The position numbers and the translations under genes were made by a program. From positions 1,620,096 to 1,684,095 of the forward strand of contig OY725499.1 of NCBI GenBank assembly GCA_963281255.1: a stretch of 64,000 nucleotides of DNA. Reading direction: 5' to 3'. This DNA comes from Aphrocallistes beatrix (lineage: Eukaryota; Porifera; Hexactinellida; Sceptrulophora; Aphrocallistidae). Shown piece after piece: positions 22,301 through 32,424 of this stretch (position 1 is its first letter; every line of letters starts with the position of its first letter). The notes under the pieces are model-generated. The model worked only from the letters and a program-made list of their open reading frames with translations, ran no database searches and was not told the origin of the DNA.

Positions 22301-25300
22301 GTATCTATAGTCAACATAGGTAAACAAATTGATCATCAAATTTGCTCGAAAATATGATATTCGAAATCTACACCCCGGAAAACCCCATGTCAACCGTTGA
22401 AAGCTATTTTCAAGGATATTTTTGAGATTTGTTTACTTTATGTTATCTATTGTAATCAAAAGTAAACAATTGATTATCATATTTACTCGAAAATACGATA
22501 TTCGAAATCTACACCCCTGAAAACCCAATGTCAAACATTGAAAGCTAGTGTCTAGCATATTTTTGAGATTTGTTTACTTTATGTATCTATTGCAAACAAA
22601 AGTAAACAAATTAATTATCAAATTTATTCGAAAATATGATATTCGAAATCTACACCCTTGAAAACCCCATGTTAACCGTTGGAAGCTAGTCTCTAGCATA
22701 TTTTTCAAAATTCGTCAAATGGTGTGAAAATATGGACATAATCTTTTTTATTGCCATACACTATAATACATTTAAGATATAAAACATAAGTTGTGACTTT
22801 GAAGTATTAATAACAATGACGATCTATTGTAGTGTCGTACAATGGTTTCTATTGTGATAGTGAAGCCGTACATAGTATTGTATAGAAAAGGTGTGAAAAA
22901 TTGTTTTCCATTTTTTTTGCAGAGGTGCTAAAATTTCGCTTAGATCTTAGAACTTAATCGTAGTCATATCATTTGACACCTATATGCCAATTTTCATATC
23001 TCTATGACTTGCCAATTCTTCAATCAATTCGGACAAACAAAAACAAAAAATCCTAGCGTTTTAATATACTATAAGAAATCCTGACTATCAATATATTTCG
23101 GGTCTTTATAGAAGTCTTCATCGGCGTAGCAACATCGTTTGCGATGGAGGGGCGATAACAAGCAAGGAAAAAAATTAGGTTGTCTACCCCTTTAAATACC
23201 AAAACGTATTTGAGAACCACAATGCACAACAGCGCCTAAACCACGTCACCGGAATCCACATACACAAACAGGAGATGGACAAAATCAATAGACAAGAGTT
23301 ATTGGATGAGTTTGTATCACGAAATCAGTTTAGAAAAATGTTTTTTCATTCAGCAAAGACATTAATTAGGCTATTATGTTTTTCGATTTAAATCAGCTCG
23401 TAATATTTGGGTAAAAGGGTGAAATAACATGCTACTTCATGGAGGGGCGGGGTAGGATTTTAGTAATGGCCGCCCTCCCATGGCCAAGGCATGGAGGTGC
23501 GTTGCCCCCCCCTTATTCTACGCCTATGGAAGTCTTGATCAATCCACTTGTTATTTTACGGCTCTCGCATACATTTTAGTGCTCTCAAATCGACAAAAAC
23601 TAATATTTAATAGAATTAATAACATCAAATTACACCTAATTTCTAAACCATTGAATAAAAATACATATATATTGTTAATTTGTAATTATTCATGAATCAC
23701 ACACTAAAATAGAATTTGTCCTAAACCCTACCATCCTAGCGTACCCCAGGTTGGGAACCCTTAATTTAGACACGACTCAAGGAATGGAAAAATTGTAGTT
23801 TTGATGAATAAGAGATGGCGAGGTACGCGGTAATGTAGGATGTAGTAAAATGACTAGTGATAAGTTGCCAATTGGCATAGGTTTATAATAATTAACCATA
23901 GCATTATATACATTAAGGCAATGGTTCTAATTAGTGCACTTGGACTAGGGATTGGCTAGATCAGTCAATTTTGATTTCCTAAAAATTGTTTGATTATGCT
24001 AGCATATAGCTTTGTACTAGCTTTGTACATTTTATAATGATTTTTTTCATTAATTCTACATCGATTTACAGCAATATGTTGGATGATTGCACTGTAGACA
24101 ACCTGAAACTATCCGCAAAGTTCAAGGCTGATGCTAGTCATAGGGAGGTTAGTGGGACTGAAAGTGGCTCTAACTCTGTTGGTGCCGTAGAAGATGTCGG
24201 AGCAATGTAGAGCTTTCAGTCATGATTAATTTCTCAGTCATTTATGTTGGATTGTTAGGCATATGGGCATGAATAAAATATATATAAGTGTTGGGAAGTA
24301 TCTGCCATTCACAGATATCCGGATACGAATATTTATTTTTTTTGAGCTCCGAAACCAACTGACAACATTTCTGCGGGATAAAAAAAACAAATGGGCGGAA
24401 CTTTTTCTAGATATAAACTGGAATGCAAAGCTGGCATTTCTATCTGATATATTCTCAAAGCTTAATGAGCTCAACAGGTCAATGCAAGGTAGGATGGCAA
24501 CTAATTTTGTAACAGCCAACGAGATTGACGGTTTTAAACAAAAGTTAGTGGCAAAATCGGGTCTCTCGAGGATGTTACAATAAGTTTCCAAATTTATCGG
24601 AAACAATTGATAGTGAAAGTGGACTTGATGCTACTGCTTTAAGAAATATCACAGCTGAACATTTGAAATCACTAGCTGAGCGCTTTGAATTTTATATCCC
24701 CAAAGAACAAGATCCTAGAGATGGAAACGGTTGGATCTGTAATCCGTTTTTGCCATTGAAGGACGATTTGAATGTTTATTTAGAAGAAAAATTATTATCC
24801 CTGGCTGGGGATGAAGGATTAAAAAATATTTTTATAGTGAAATAACACTCGCTGAATTTTGGATTTTTGAAGGTTAGACCAGAATATCCAGAACTTTGTG
24901 AATTGGCTCGGAAAGTTATTCTCCCACTTCCATCTACTTACCTTTATGAGATGGGGTTTTATACCATAAGCATTATAAAAACAAAGCATAGAAATGCTCT
25001 GGATGTCAATAATGAATGATTTTATAATATAAAACACAATTGATAATTTACACGTGTTATGTCTCTTATATATATTAATATAATACAATAATAATAATAA
25101 TAACAAGCGCGCTTCGCTTGCTTGCGCTGCGGGGCTGGCGGACACTTTGTGTCCGCCGGATGCGCCCTGCGGCCGCCTGGGGTCACATTGATTAATTATA
25201 AGGGAGATAGCATCTCTAAATACATCTGTACTACTGTTATAATCGATATCGCACGAAAAATCACCAAATTTGTCAATTTTTAAAATTTTGATGCGTAATG

Positions 25301-28300
25301 ATGACGTGATAACAGAGTGATGACTCATCATTTTTTGATGATAGTTGCATCATATGTGGGGTATGTTAGTATACAGATTCTATTAAAATATCAGCCTTCT
25401 ATCTCCTATAATGGCTGAGTTATGCTCGAATAACTGTATTGCTTAACTTTTAAAAATGTGACAATGACGTCATAATTCTATGATGAGTCGACATTTTGCT
25501 CTGAGCTCAGAACTTACTGGAGCCATAGCCAAAAGACTCCCACATGCCAAAAATCAGCCTTTTACGCCTGGCAGTTTCTTCAATCAATTCGTTACATATA
25601 TATATATATACACACAAACAAACAAATATTAATCGAGTTTTAATAGTAAGGATAATAACAAATATTTACTAAAGATGAGACCGTGGGCGAAAAGAAGCAG
25701 TGGTCCGTGTAATTGTGATCAAGAAATTATTGGTCCGCGACATAGACAACTTAGAGAAGCACTGTTATACTAGTGTATTGCAATAAAAAAGGTTATGTGC
25801 ATTGTGCATATTTTTACACCATTTGACTAATTTTGAAAAATATGCTAGACACTAGCTTCCAACGGGTGACATGGGGGTTTTAAGGAGATTTCGATTCATT
25901 GCATACTTTGTTTACATTAGATACATAAAGGAAACAAATTTCCAAAATAGGCTAGAATGAATAACTCCAGGCACCCACAGAGCGACTCTGCGGACACAAA
26001 GCTTCCGCAAGCCGCGGAGCGAAAGCAAACGAAGCGCGCTTGTGATAGATAAGTTGTTAGTTAGTTAATTTTCAGATCTCATTTCTTACCAACGTCGACC
26101 TACGAAACGCCTAATTAGCTGATGTGTCCAATAACTATTTTTATTAAGATAACTATCTCAGAATCATATCTTCCCTAACAGGCTCGAATACAAAATGACC
26201 GATTAAAAAGAAAAATAAATCATTTCGGGTTATATTTCAAATGTCTAGTTCAAACTATAACATTTCTTATTGTAAAATTTTGGAGTGTACATCGACTTAT
26301 TATCTAATCGACTCACATTTTTCGATTAAACAACAATCCAATAATCCTAGTATTGGACTGTGAATTGGGACCGTGTTTCAGCTCCTCGCCCGCATCAATA
26401 TTTTGCTACCGCATAGATTGTCATTTTGGGACCAGCATCCAATTATATTTCAGGTACAGGGAATTTAATGCTAAAGATTGAGTTATACAGTCGATATACC
26501 AGCATTTCAAAATATATTGATGCCATTGCGACTTCAATGCGTGTATCAAATTTCTTGTTTGTAGCTAATTATATATCAAATTATCAGCCTTGATTATATT
26601 ATAAAATAATGAGATAATGGTCATGATATAACGCCTGCCCGCATTCCCACTGAAGATCTTTTTAGAGCTGAAGCACCTTTACACTTAACAGTGATCATAT
26701 CTCTTAAAGAATATATAAAATTCTACAGAGGATTTAATGAAGAAATGTATTTAATAGATTTTGATTTTGAGTTTGTTACAAATGAAATATAATATATTGC
26801 TGACTATTATCCAGAAAATATTCATTCAAATTGACAACTCTGAAGTTAATCGAAGACAATTTTATCCTGGTTCAACTCGTACTAAATCAATGGCATTTAT
26901 TTTAATCATAGCTGAAGACAAATGGATTGAAAAGTGAAGAGAGGTGTATTGTTGTAATGTATGACGATGGGATATATAGATTAATAAATATTGTAGTACC
27001 CATCTATAACCGTATCCTCGCTAAAAAATAAGGAATTATAATCGTCTAATGTCAAAAACAAACAACTATAAACTTCAAAAGTATAATTATTATTATTATT
27101 CTTAGGTAGAATAGCGCTTCGCTTGATAGCCCAGCGCGGATGGCGAACACTTTGTGAATGCCAGAGGCGCATTTTGGGAGCCTAGCCTCATATTGATTAA
27201 TTATACGGTGTACAACATCTGTAAATACGTCTGTCTTACTGTTATAATCGATATCGATAAAAAATCACCAAATTTGTCAATTTTTAAATTATTGATGCGT
27301 AATGATGACGTCATAACAGTGATGAGTAACCATTTTTTGAGATATATTATACTCATTCTATTAAAATTTAAGCCTTCTATCACCTTTTAAATGGCTGAGT
27401 TGAGTCAAAAAACTGAAATTTCTAGTTATAAAAAAGGTGACAATGATGTCATAATTCCACGATGAGTCGACATTTTCGTCTGAGGTCAGAAATTAGTGGA
27501 GCCATAGCCAAAATACTTACACATGCCAAAAATCAGCTTCCTGCGCCTGGTTGTTTCTTCAATTAATTCGTTACAGATATATCACCTCGGGACCAGAGCT
27601 GGGAGCCCCGGTTAGGGAGTGCCCCAGTTTTCGAGTGATTAGATGTACGGTATCAAGTTAGTATAGCTCGTGACAAAAACAAAGCATTTTAAGAGAAATA
27701 ATATTGGGGCCGTGTAAACTAGCATCCTCAATCATTATGCTATAAGGGAATTCCATCTCAAATCAATCAGCCATTTCACCATCATCAATCGATTTGTCTG
27801 AAATTTGCTGTGCACTAAGCCACTAATACGTCTTTACTTTTGTGAAAATTTCTAGTATAGAACTGAGCTGTGAATGGGCTAATGCGAAAAGTTTTTCATG
27901 GAATGTTGCTACATTCCAGCGTTACTATATAAACTCATTTCGATCAGTTAAGGTCATATCTTGAAAACCGCAATAACTATGCATTCAAATTTGATCTTAT
28001 TTGATAGCCAATATACCAGTTCCTATAAAGCCACAACATAATTTCCACATCTAGATTCAATGGTTTACGAGTTATTAGACAAATTACCAAATGTGACCAA
28101 AGTGATAAATTACCAAATGTGACCAAAGTGATAAATTGTATAATAACTCAGTCGAAAACCACATGACCGATTGATCTGAAATTTTCACAAAAGTAAAGAG
28201 GTATTAGTGGCTTGTCGCACAGCAAATTTCAGTCAAATCGGTTGATAGTGGTGAAATGGCTGGTTGATTTGATTTGGAATTCCCCTATAGTAAGACCACT

Positions 28301-31300
28301 CCAAAAAGGGATACGGCTCTCACATACCCGCCGAACCAGTTGTTTCGCCCTTGTATAGTACATACGTATGTACACACTATACAGTCAGTCTGTCTCATAG
28401 GTATTACATTGATGACAGTAAAATTTGCACTTTGACTCTAATTCATCGTGGCACCCACACCCATAAATGCTGTGTAACAACTTAAAAATTAAGCATATAC
28501 AAATGGAATGTTTTCAACTAAAACATAATTTTGCAAAGGAAAATATCATCCAAACACGCCCCGGTTTCTGAGAGTAATTTGTTGCGCCCATATATAGTAT
28601 ATATGTATATATATATATACTCCCAGAACAAAAGTATTCGTACACCCAATATTTCCCCATACAAATAGTTATAATACTGATTATTTAGCGTTTCAAGAAT
28701 ATTAGGACAGACGTATTTAGAGATGTTATCTCTCCTATTATTAATCAATGTAACCCCAGGCGCCCAAAGGGCGCCTTCGGCAGACAGAAAGTGTCCGACA
28801 TCCGCGCAGCGAAAGCATGCGAAGCGCGCTTGTAGGCTATAGTTACGGAGGCTGTATATATATCTGTAACGAATTGATTGAAGAAACTGCCAGGCGCAGA
28901 AAGCTGATTTTTGGCATGTGGGAGTCTTTTGGCTATGGTTCCACTAAGTTCTGAGCACAGACGAAAATATCGACTCATCATGGAATTATGACGTCATTGT
29001 CAATTTTTATATAATTAGAAATTTCAGTTTTCTGACCATAAATAACCCAGCCATTTAAGTGCTAATAGAAAGCTGAGATTTTAATAGAATGTTCATATTA
29101 ATATACCTCACATATGATGTAACTATCATCAAAAAATGATGACTCATCACTCTGTTATGACGTCATCATCACGCATCAAAATTTTTAAAATTGACAAATT
29201 TGGTGATTTTTCGAGTGATCGATTTTAATACTAAGATAGACATATTTAGGGATGTTATCTCCCTTATAATTAACCAATAGGACCCCAAGGGACCGAATTG
29301 AGCCTTCGGCAGACACAATGCATCCGCCAGCCGCGCAGCGCAAGCAAGCGAAGCGCGCTTGTATATATATAAATACACATTCATTGAGTTTTAATTACTG
29401 TGACAAGACCCGATAAAGGATGAAGAAAATAAAAGTGATGTCTCACGGATTAATGACTGTTTTGATCTTCCTTAATCCAACAATTTTATCTTCTCTTCAT
29501 AACATCCTTCAGTTTACTAACTTTAATCCATGTAATCCAGCCTTTCAATAATGAGTATTCGTATGTACTTAGTGCTAATTGTTAATCTTGCTGTCCTGTG
29601 TGCTATGAATCTATTCGAATGTATCATGTTTGTTTGCTAATTAAAATCGAACTTATTATGATTATGAACGCTCATTGATTAAAAGCATAACCTTTTGAAC
29701 CTAATGATATGAATATATAAGTGTGGTGTGTAGAGCGCTTGTTATCTTACGGCAGATTCGAAGTCACACTTAATCGCTTATAACTCGGAAAGTATTCATC
29801 CTAGATCAAAAATAATCACACCAGGGGAAAGAAGAGTGTTGGTGTATTTCATTTTATTTTTTAAATTTTCACAAAATCCCATATATTTTACCAAATAATC
29901 CAGACATCGGACGAAGCGCGGCAATACCAAGGTACTGACTTGGTATTACGGCGCTTCGTCCGATGTCTGGATTATTTGGTAAAATATATGGGATCTGGGG
30001 CAGCATTTACAAACATTTAAAGTTCTGGCTCAATGCTCAAAATTGTCCCACTTGCTAGACGATACCTACTGGTGACGCGGCGCATTTGTGGGATGTCTGG
30101 ATGGCGACTGCATGATGAATTTGGTAGCAATTGGGGTATTTTTAAGATATGTTATTTGGAAAAACAGTAATTCTATTTTCATTTTGTTCTCACAAAATTT
30201 CGGCATAAAATGGCAATGGATTGCTAAATTCGATGTATGTTTAAAAGCATAAAAATTAGTAGTAAAATTTGATAACTTACAAAATTTACTATTCATTTGA
30301 TGTTTCTGGGTTGAGAATAAAGCATCATACATCACTACACTCCCTAAAGAATGTGCTAAAACAGAAACCTTTCCTCTTGAAACAAAGTCAGGGTTATTTT
30401 GAATAAACTTGAGGTACGTTTCGTTCAATTGTAATAATAAACTATCTAAAATTTCGGGTCCAAATTTGGCGCTAGTATAATACAGCACATCGCCAACAGA
30501 TAAATTTAGCATATTACGTAATCCTTTAGCATCTGATAAAGTAACCTTTGAGACGAATCCTTTGTCCAAAATTAATTGTGTTCTCCAATTTACAGGAATG
30601 AATTCAACTCGGCAAGATCTTGACCTCGTTGGAAAGTACTTTTCGCACAAAACATTTGATATGTCACGGATGGAATCAGCACATCTTATAATTGAAGCAC
30701 TCTCCATAGCTTGGCCTACTCCGTGTAGTACAAACACTATATGAGCAATGGGGGGGAAATTATCTGACAATGTCGATAGAGTTTTATAACCACGTTTTAC
30801 AGGATTCCCTTTAAATCCTAATAATTTTGAAGCAATATCTAACTTAGATCGACGAATGTCTATAGAACTATACCAAATAATTTCGCTGTCTGCAATTTGA
30901 ACCTTATCTTTCAACTTGCTTAATGCACATGGCTCATCTCTCTCATTTTGTAAAACCAAAACATGTTTAGATTCTAAGACTGTACTTTCGTCTTCACTAA
31001 AAGGAAACCAAGAATCACCAATTACTTCAAACCACCATGAACGGGCCACAATTGTATCTTTTCGAGACTCGCACCAATAAGTCGGTTTCATTAAACGAGA
31101 ATTAATATCTACTTTATACATTCCGCCCAACACAGGAACTATACTGTGAGGAAGAGATTGTTCCAAAACGATAGAATCAGCACCACAAAAAGGCTTCCAA
31201 AATTTCTCAGGTTCACGATAAAACCAGCGTATTTGATTAGGATCAAGAGAAAACGCAGATAAATTAGAATCTACATCTTTGTTAAGGATTACATCAGATG

Positions 31301-31409
31301 TGCCTGGTGGAGATACTAATCTGCCCATAGGTGAATTAAAAAGTTTGGAATTTTCAAAATTATTTGAAACATTGTCTTCAGAATTAAAAAGGCTTGAATC
31401 TGAAGTCAT
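19333..31409 (-). CDS. DDHD-domain phospholipase A1 (PA-PLA1 type), two exons
   Basis: Exon 1 is 31409-30281 and exon 2 is 20072-19333. The donor (GTAAGTT, read on the minus strand from 30280) and the acceptor TTTTAG before 20072 join in phase 1, giving about 622 residues. This family of intracellular lipases hydrolyses phosphatidic acid or related phospholipids at ER, Golgi or mitochondrial membranes. Exon 1 has the WWE-like N-terminal region (RWFYREPEKFWKPF at 61-74, SWWFEVIG), an HGVGQ oxyanion motif (229-233) and the lipase elbow LAHSLGSVV with nucleophile Ser354. Exon 2 has FFAIGSPLSVFLILR, the FHPADPITYRIEP segment and the EGMLESSHLNFLTAHTCYWESKD end of the DDHD domain. The ATG at 31409 is the first in frame. 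The protein is shorter than vertebrate DDHD1 (about 900). Nothing breaks the frame, so the gene may be active despite a 10.2 kb intron full of transposon relics. The match is to DDHD1-type enzymes; exact orthology was not tested. Confidence 0.88.
20850..21455 (+). pseudogene. Ty3/gypsy retrotransposon reverse transcriptase relic
   Basis: Broken frames encode SGYWQVPLD (20873 on), then FEFNAMLFGLTNAPGTFQRL, then the catalytic box FVDDILIIS (near 21056) after a frame change. Later come GLTLKEKC, SRRFVQNFS and LTTAPILAF (near 21420), the start of the RNase H region. This order is that of a gypsy pol gene. No LTRs were found. It lies antisense within the DDHD lipase intron and is dead. Confidence 0.8.
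21456..21795. other. No gene seen
   Basis: Intronic AT-rich sequence between the gypsy relic and an inverted repeat. No recognisable content. Confidence 0.4.
21796..22030. repeat. Inverted repeat, about 235 bp, related to the foldback family
   Basis: The outer words AGACATTCAAATATAA and TTATATTTGAATGTCT and the inner TTCCTATTAAG and CTTAATAGGAA face each other around a centre near 21913. The CACTGGAATGTAGCAACATTCCAT segment just outside (near 22090) matches similar segments in the foldback elements at 57156, 59955 and 60517. It looks like a truncated relative. Confidence 0.6.
22251..22720 (+). repeat. SAT141 tandem repeat array, about 3.5 units
   Basis: The word CAACCGTTGAAAGCTA recurs at about 22252, 22391, 22532 and 22673, giving a period of 139-141 bp. 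Each unit has TGTTTACTTTATG, TCTATTG, AAACAAAAGTAAACAAAT and a GATATTCGAAATCTACACCC join. A second array of the same unit lies at 46120-46580. The array is followed to about 23100 by a tail segment shared with the GCB family. Confidence 0.8.
22721..23110 (+). repeat. SAT141-associated tail segment
   Basis: It runs from GGTGTGAAAATATGGACATA to TTCTTCAATCAATTCGGACAAAC and ends GCGTTTTAATATACTATA. The last 130 bp resemble the GCB tail (CATGCCAA..., CAGTTTCTTCAATCAATTCG, GTTTTAATA). A second copy is at 46590-46970 and an inverted one at 47020-47330. Confidence 0.6.
23119..23528. mobile_element. hAT-like non-autonomous element (410 bp)
   Basis: It is flanked by a perfect 8-bp duplication GAAGTCTT (23111-23118 and 23529-23536). 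The ends are CATCGGCGTAG and CTACGCCTATG. The interior has C- and G-rich runs but no ORF. It is the same family as 1492-1772 and 32067-32376, and lies in the DDHD lipase intron. Confidence 0.88.
23537..24262. other. No gene firmly seen
   Basis: A 45-codon stretch at 24076-24210 (MLDDCTVDNLKLSAKF...) precedes the hAT relic and could be a further decayed piece of it, but I do not recognise it. The rest is intronic AT-rich sequence. Confidence 0.35.
24263..25019 (+). pseudogene. ZBED5/GTF2IRD2-like hAT transposase relic, C-terminal half
   Basis: Three frame segments follow each other. The first (24263-24583) has ELRNQLTTFLRDKKNKWAEL, WNAKLAFLSDIFSKLNELN and MQGR. The second (24663-24845) has EQDPRDGNGWICNPFLPL and LAGDEGLKNIF. 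The third (24850-25019) has LAEFW, RPEYPELCELARKVILPLPS and EMGFYTISIIKTKHRNALD, the hAT dimerisation domain that ends such proteins. This order is that of the ZBED-type hAT transposases often found as domesticated genes in animals. Stops at 24581 and 24843 and frame changes make it dead. The N-terminal BED finger and RNase H-like core are missing. A GCB copy begins 85 bases downstream. Confidence 0.82.
25104..25651 (+). repeat. GCB repeat, full length (548 bp)
   Basis: This is the cleanest copy: CAAGCGCGCTTCGCTTGC, a GC-rich block to GGCCGCCTGGGG near 25180, AAGGGAGATAGCATCTC, GATGACGTGATAAC, AATGACGTCATAATTC, a tail with CAGTTTCTTCAATCAATTCG, an AT microsatellite and ATTAATCGAGTTTTAATAG. 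It is preceded by an AAT microsatellite. Confidence 0.75.
25800..25945 (-). repeat. SAT141 unit, single, inverted
   Basis: TGCTAGACACTAGCTTCCAACGG and TTGTTTACATTAGATACAT identify one decayed unit in reverse orientation. Confidence 0.6.
25968..26042 (-). repeat. GCB GC-rich block only
   Basis: The GC-rich block alone, ending GAAGCGCGCTTG. Its outer flank AAAATAGGCTAGAATGAATA is similar to the flank of the isolated block at 59192-59270, so the two are a distinct subfamily. Confidence 0.6.
26043..27110. other. No gene firmly seen
   Basis: A coding-looking stretch after a possible acceptor (CTTAACAG, 26691 region) reads ISLKEYIKFYRGFNEEMYLI before a stop near 26790, and another reads QFYPGSTRTKSMAFILII near 26860. 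I recognise neither and they may be chance. The segment otherwise shows only AT-rich sequence. Confidence 0.3.
27111..27588 (+). repeat. GCB repeat, near full length
   Basis: It runs from AGCGCTTCGCTTGATAGC to GTTTCTTCAATTAATTCG. It contains AATGATGACGTCATAACAG. The GC-rich block has decayed by transitions. It lies in the DDHD lipase intron. Confidence 0.65.
27740..28290. repeat. Inverted repeat element, 551 bp
   Basis: CTATAAGGGAATTCCATCTC at the left faces GGAATTCCCCTATAG at the right. The arms match for well over 100 bp (CAGCCATTTCACCA, GAAATTTGCTGTGC, CTTTACTTTTGTGAAAATTT). The centre near 28010-28140 contains a 30-bp direct repeat with TACCAAATGTGACCAAAGTG. No ORF. No clear target duplication. 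Confidence 0.65.
28291..28699. other. No gene; possible Tc1-type terminal fragment
   Basis: TACTCCCAGAACAAAAGTAT at 28619-28638 resembles a Tc1-family end, but no partner end or transposase is nearby. A TA microsatellite precedes it. Confidence 0.35.
28700..28832 (-). repeat. GCB repeat, head part only
   Basis: Reverse orientation: AGAGATGTTATCTCTCC, the GC-rich block GGCGCCCAAAGGGCGCC, and GAAGCGCGCTTG at the end. Confidence 0.65.
28853..29361 (-). repeat. GCB repeat, full length
   Basis: Reverse orientation, from TGTATATATATCTGTAACG to GCGAAGCGCGCTTG. It contains TTATGACGTCATCATC and ATTATGACGTCATTGTC. It follows directly on the partial copy above, so two copies are stacked head to tail. 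Confidence 0.7.
29397..29876. other. No gene seen
   Basis: Intronic AT-rich sequence with no recognisable feature. Confidence 0.4.
29877..29993. repeat. 117-nt near-perfect hairpin
   Basis: Arms of about 55 nt (29877-29931 and about 29940-29993) are reverse complements except for one or two positions, with a loop of about 7 bases (GTACTGA). The arms include TTTACCAAATAATCCAGACA and CGGACGAAGCGC. Because it is symmetrical it would fold in a transcript of either strand. It lies inside the DDHD lipase intron, about 290 bases downstream of exon 1 in the direction of transcription. No larger element was seen around it. It could be a tiny foldback element or a source of small RNAs. Confidence 0.8.
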
Positions 31410-31640
31410 GAAGTTGAAAATGTATTAAATCTAAAATAATTGAAATTATAAATTATCCCAAAATATGAGAAAATAATGTTGGGAGAAATAATATGAAACC
31501 AAAATTGATCTCTTTTGAGGTATTAAAAATTAGATTTGCATGTGCAATTGACACATATGGTAACATTGCATACGATCAATTGATAAATTTCGGTGAGATA
31601 TCATCTATTAATGTATGTATAAAATTAATATATGTGTTTC
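31410..31640. other. Upstream region of the DDHD lipase gene
   Basis: This is where its promoter and 5' leader would lie (gene on the minus strand). I see no clear TATA box placement or other site that I would commit to. Confidence 0.3.
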
Positions 31641-32420
31641 TTAAGTTTGGTCTTTCCCAAGGACCATTGGTTTTTTATCAAACATTACGTTTGATAAAAA
31701 ACCAAACGTTTTATATTCCAATGCCTATATTTCGCCACTTAGAGCCACTTATATCGTCTGGTGTCACTCTTAAAAGGACACATTTTGAAAAAGAAATGTC
31801 CCTCATCTACAACTTATTTTAACAATGCTAGATCACCATTTTAATACAGAATTGGTGCCCAGGATTGAATTTCCAGCAATTTGAAATATACACATATTGA
31901 CAATATTTGAAAAAAATTTGTTTGTCTGTGCCTATCAACGGCCAAGAATTTTTTAGGATTCCTGGCAGTTGCTAGGAATGTGCAGTTAAAAAATTATCCA
32001 GGACGTGATCATTTTTTGGTCCTCAATCATGAATGACAACTTTTCCACAATTTTGAAGGTGACAAGCATAGGCGTCGTAAACTTTATTTCCTTTCCTTGG
32101 ACTGCCCGGCCACAATAATCCAGGGCCGTATCTTCAGCTGATCCAGCGTTACCGTCAGCCAAATGGGCCGTGAACCCTTGATCTACATGAGGAATTAGTA
32201 ACAGTCAATCACCAGTACATAATAGCACTAAGCTTTTTACCGGGTAGTACCCGGTCTTTTTACCGGATAGCATCCGGCATTAGACCGGATAGCACCCGGC
32301 CTGCCGGGTAGTACCCGGCATTCACTCTGGGGCGCCCGGCAATTGCCGGGTAACCGGGTGGGTTACGACGCCTATGGTGACAAGATGTGAAAATTTTAGA
32401 TATACGTCCATATTTTGAAG
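31641..32420 (+). mobile_element. TTAA-B element, left half, diverged, with hAT insertion
   Basis: It follows the TTAA-B order: TTTCGCCACTTAGAGCCACTT, CTGGTGTCACTC, TTTCCAGCAATTTGAAATAT, a decayed hairpin GCCAAGAATTTTTTAGGATTCC, and AAAATTTTAGATATACGTCC. The left end is altered to GGTCTTTCCCAAGG. It is interrupted by a hAT-like element at 32067-32376. Confidence 0.6.
32067..32376. mobile_element. hAT-like non-autonomous element (310 bp)
   Basis: It is flanked by a perfect 8-bp duplication GTGACAAG (32059-32066 and 32377-32384). The ends are CATAGGCGTCGTAA and TTACGACGCCTATG. The interior holds repeated inverted words such as CCGGGTAGTACCCGG and CCGGATAGCACCCGG, making it far more GC-rich than its surroundings. 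Confidence 0.88.
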
Positions 32421-32424
32421 TTAA

